From an uncultured Faecalicoccus sp. (lineage in GTDB: Bacteria > Bacillota_I > Bacilli_A > Erysipelotrichales > Erysipelotrichaceae): DNA of 52,262 nt. The stretch spans positions 1 to 52,262 of the forward strand of contig NZ_CALVGO010000003.1 in assembly GCF_944327125.1 (NCBI RefSeq). Direction: 5' to 3'. The position numbers and the translations under genes are program-made. Below, in pieces: positions 50,246 through 52,262 of this stretch (its first letter is position 1; each line of letters starts with the position of its first letter). The notes under the pieces are model-generated. The model was given only the letters and a program-made list of their open reading frames with translations. It ran no database searches and was not told where the DNA came from.

Positions 50246-50853
50246 CGATAGTGACCATAATACTTATAGGCACCTATACACAAAACCGCAAACAAACTGA
50301 TAATAATAAACCAGAAAAACGGAAGCGTAAAAGATACATCGGGCACAAATCGCAACAAGACTATTGAAACCACCACAAAACAAGCCCATGGGATCCATCG
50401 AATCCCATTCGATCGAAAGACGCTGGCACATAGGATATACTTAACCCAAAAGAAAACGATCAAGGAAAAAATCGAAGCCAGGATACTCTTGAGCTGTATT
50501 TGAAATCCGTCTGTCATCAACATTGTAACAGTCATTCCTTCCCATTGAAACACAGCGGCCAGGGCCATAAAAAGAAGGCTTAAAAAGACACATAGCCATA
50601 AAAGCGCCCCGGCAAACAAGATCCATTCCAGAGCATTCATCCGCAAGCCGGTTTTTTTAAGCTTTTGACAGAATGTTTCATAATCATCAAAAGTTTTCGG
50701 AAGGTCTTCCGATTGACTCTGGATCTTGGCAAAAACTGTATCTATGATCTGATTTCGAGAGTCTTCGTTTAGTTCTGTAAAAGAGAATCGATTTAAGATC
50801 TTTTTAAAAACTCTTTTCTTCTCTCCTTCTAGCTTTTTCCATTCCTTTTTCAC
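50224..50853 (-). CDS. Uncharacterised membrane protein
   Basis: Protein of 209 residues. A charged N-terminal half (EWKKLEGEKKRVFKKILNRFSFTELNEDSRNQIIDTVFAKI) is followed by about four or five hydrophobic segments from residue 75 on (LEWILFAGALLWLCVFLSLLFMALAA and others). I do not recognise the family. A GTG start at 50853 is preferred because GGAGGTGG lies 6-8 bases upstream; the ATG at 50868 would place that ribosome-binding site inside its own first codons. Its 3' end lies within the bioY coding region. Confidence 0.6.
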   Translation of the reverse strand: MKKEWKKLEGEKKRVFKKILNRFSFTELNEDSRNQIIDTVFAKIQSQSEDLPKTFDDYETFCQKLKKTGLRMNALEWILFAGALLWLCVFLSLLFMALAAVFQWEGMTVTMLMTDGFQIQLKSILASIFSLIVFFWVKYILCASVFRSNGIRWIPWACFVVVSIVLLRFVPDVSFTLPFFWFIIISLFAVLCIGAYKYYGHYRYRVHGN

Positions 50854-50925
50854 TCGGCCCACCTCCATTTTTTTGATTGTTTATTTCTACTTTTATATTT
50901 TCAAAAAAAACGGTATTCCTATTTT

Positions 50926-51915
50926 TTATGCAGAAAGAGCCAAAAACGCATCGATTCGCTTATCCACATTCTCCTGTAAGTTTCTATAGAAAAACTGGTA
51001 GTCATACAAATGATAGATCCCATCTTCAAAGATAGAAAGACCGGCCGGATAGTCTTTAGCCATTACATCCGTAATTTTTAAGGCTCCCCGTTCTTCATCG
51101 ATATAAGCACCCGTGAATACCGGGATCTCCTGTGTGATCTGTCCATCATAATCCGTAAAACAGGCACCTTTATTCAAGTTTCGATTGGCAAACGTACTAT
51201 CCGTTTTCCAATTTAACGGATTAATGGCATAAGAGCGCGTTCCTTTTGGGATCATCAAGGAATCCTCAATAAACTCGGCTTCACTGTTAAAAGAGATGAT
51301 CACGCCGGTATCGGTTTCCTTTTGTGCCATTTTTAATTGCGGATAGTTTTCCAGATCTTCTTCCGTGATTTGCCAGCCGATGGCATAACAAGCGACCAAA
51401 AGTTCCTGGACAGAAGGATCATCAAAAACATCTTTTAACAGCCGTATGCACATATCGGCTCCCTGTGAGAATCCGGCCAAGACAATAGGATGATTCTGAT
51501 TGTAGTGTTCCAGATAATATAGAAAGGCTTCTTTTACATCTTGATACGCAATCTCTAAATACGGTTCTCTTTCCTGCGGTGTCATTTCATAAACATTCAG
51601 TCCGATTTGTTGGTAGAAAGGGGCAAAGAAGCGCGTATCTTCATCATCATAAATGTCTTTTTCCATATTGATGGCTCCCACAAAACTTTCTTTGGTCTGG
51701 GCATCTTCGAATGACATGTTGTAAGAATCTTCGTCCCCGCTATAAACCGAAGGACAGATAAAGAAGATATCCGCCTCCGGATTTGAAACATCGGTTTCCA
51801 AATAAGCCCAGTTCTCTTCTTTGGAATAGATGCGATCATCTTGACATCCTGTAAGATTCAATCCTATGCATAAACAAAGAATCAACAGAAAAGAACGCAT
51901 ATTTTTTCTCGTCAT
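50926..51915 (-). CDS. DUF3089-like alpha/beta-hydrolase lipoprotein
   Basis: Predicted lipoprotein of 329 residues. The signal peptide ends in lipobox LTGC with C24. The mature protein has the DUF3089 pattern: ADIFFICPSVY near the start, ARFFAP-like DTRFFAPFYQQ, and a nucleophile elbow GFSQGA, all fitting an alpha/beta-hydrolase. A Ser in GFSQG implies esterase or lipase-like activity outside the membrane, but the substrate is unknown. The ATG at 51915 was chosen because AAAGGAAG lies about 8 bases upstream; the frame to 51987 is not signal-peptide-like. Confidence 0.78.
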   Translation of the reverse strand: MTRKNMRSFLLILCLCIGLNLTGCQDDRIYSKEENWAYLETDVSNPEADIFFICPSVYSGDEDSYNMSFEDAQTKESFVGAINMEKDIYDDEDTRFFAPFYQQIGLNVYEMTPQEREPYLEIAYQDVKEAFLYYLEHYNQNHPIVLAGFSQGADMCIRLLKDVFDDPSVQELLVACYAIGWQITEEDLENYPQLKMAQKETDTGVIISFNSEAEFIEDSLMIPKGTRSYAINPLNWKTDSTFANRNLNKGACFTDYDGQITQEIPVFTGAYIDEERGALKITDVMAKDYPAGLSIFEDGIYHLYDYQFFYRNLQENVDKRIDAFLALSA

Positions 51916-52055
51916 GGCAAAACTTCCTTTCAAAAACTTTATTTTCTGGTTCCCAGTACATCCTGGAATGGGCATCCGCTTATACAAATCCTTTGTGTTA
52001 TGGATCTCCCAAGTCTTTAAGATATTCTATCATTGAACAATTTATGATAAAAGAA

Positions 52056-52097
52056 AAACGAACCGCTTAGATTGTATCCAAACTTTACGGTTCGTTT
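52056..52097 (-). terminator. purF terminator
   Basis: AAACGAACCG (52056-52065) pairs with CGGTTCGTTT (52088-52097) over a 22-base loop. On the minus strand it is followed by TTCTTTTATC. Confidence 0.7.
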
Positions 52098-52142
52098 CTA
52101 AATGATCCTTACAAAATGTTGCTTGAAATCTTGACTATCTTT

Positions 52143-52262
52143 CTATCTATGGATGCCCTTGATTTCCGACAATCTTTGTTCAAAACGATCTTTTCGTGTA
52201 TCCTTCGGGATCTTCGTCGGGTAATTGCCGCTGAAACAGGCATCGCAAAATCCATTCTTTCC
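52143..52262 (-). CDS. purF: Amidophosphoribosyltransferase, C-terminal fragment (cut by window edge)
   Basis: Only the last 39 codons are inside the window: GKNGFCDACFSGNYPTKIP, then a basic tail ending EIKGIHR and a TAG stop at 52145-52143. The CDACFSGNYP segment is the conserved C-terminal cysteine motif of Bacillus-type PurF, the first committed enzyme of purine synthesis. The rest of the gene continues beyond position 52262. It was too short to appear as a long open frame but is followed by a proper terminator. Confidence 0.8.
   Translation of the reverse strand, partial: GKNGFCDACFSGNYPTKIPKDTRKDRFEQRLSEIKGIHR

Noticed and set aside
1-52262. CRISPR arrays, tRNA or rRNA genes, intact transposons or prophage genes
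   Set aside because: No regularly spaced repeats, no tRNA-like cloverleaf, no rRNA stretches, and no transposase, integrase or phage structural genes were seen on either strand.

Overview
The window reads as chromosomal DNA of a low-to-moderate-GC Gram-positive bacterium (Firmicutes/Bacillota). Support comes from a FabK/FabT-type fatty acid operon, MnmG, DivIC, YhaM, a Bacillus-type EF-P loop (KPGKGAA), a BioY importer and CpoA-like glycolipid glycosyltransferases. An Erysipelotrichia-like host is my best guess from gene content, but this is inference. I found no rRNA, tRNA, CRISPR array or intact mobile element. No gap between genes exceeds about 230 bp.

Layout. 22-1804: a TetR-type regulator and a lactaldehyde/propanediol oxidoreductase (fucO) with a probable catabolite-response site. 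1869-5723 (minus): a lipid II flippase-like protein, mnmG and divIC. 5814-8106: the NAD(P)HX repair enzyme, converging on uridine phosphorylase. Uridine phosphorylase ends a minus-strand run of a DUF1846 protein and two small unknown proteins (8116-10174). 10253-11905: Na/phosphate symporter. 12005-19299 (minus): a compact seven-gene run with membrane glycolipid synthesis (CpoA-like transferase, membrane protein, GT4-RecX fusion), yhaM, rimO, a deoxyinosine glycosylase and dut. 19441-22810 (plus): YnbB-like PLP enzyme, a membrane protein and a lipoprotein. 22807-27112 (minus): ECF-like S component, a DMT transporter interrupted by an amber codon, a YmfI-like reductase, efp and a long PnuC transporter. 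27221-30113: a membrane protein, a DUF438/hemerythrin/PAS protein and a DUF3737 beta-helix protein. 30240-33741 (minus): a DNA-damage operon, ogt-tag-uvrA-like. 33838-37034: flavodoxin, PepSY protein, Lrp regulator and MATE pump.

37057-50245 is the coherent core. A minus-strand type II fatty acid operon runs fabT | acpP-accB-accC-accD-accA-fabH-fabK-NMO-fabD-fabG-fabF-fabZ-acpS-plsC. It is flanked by birA and bioY, which attach and import the biotin that AccB needs. Three copies of TTTGANNNTCAAA surround the acpP promoter and a fourth overlaps the bioY promoter, so FabT probably controls both lipid synthesis and biotin uptake. The window ends with a membrane protein, a DUF3089-type lipoprotein and the 3' end of purF.

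The most unusual items are the glycosyltransferase-RecX fusion, the FabT-bioY link, a terminator inside birA that may end the antisense fatty acid operon, -10 boxes abutting start codons (possible leaderless genes), a SoxR/MerR-geometry promoter before the flavodoxin, and EF-P next to its probable modification reductase. I did not find one clearly new multi-gene defence or mobile system.
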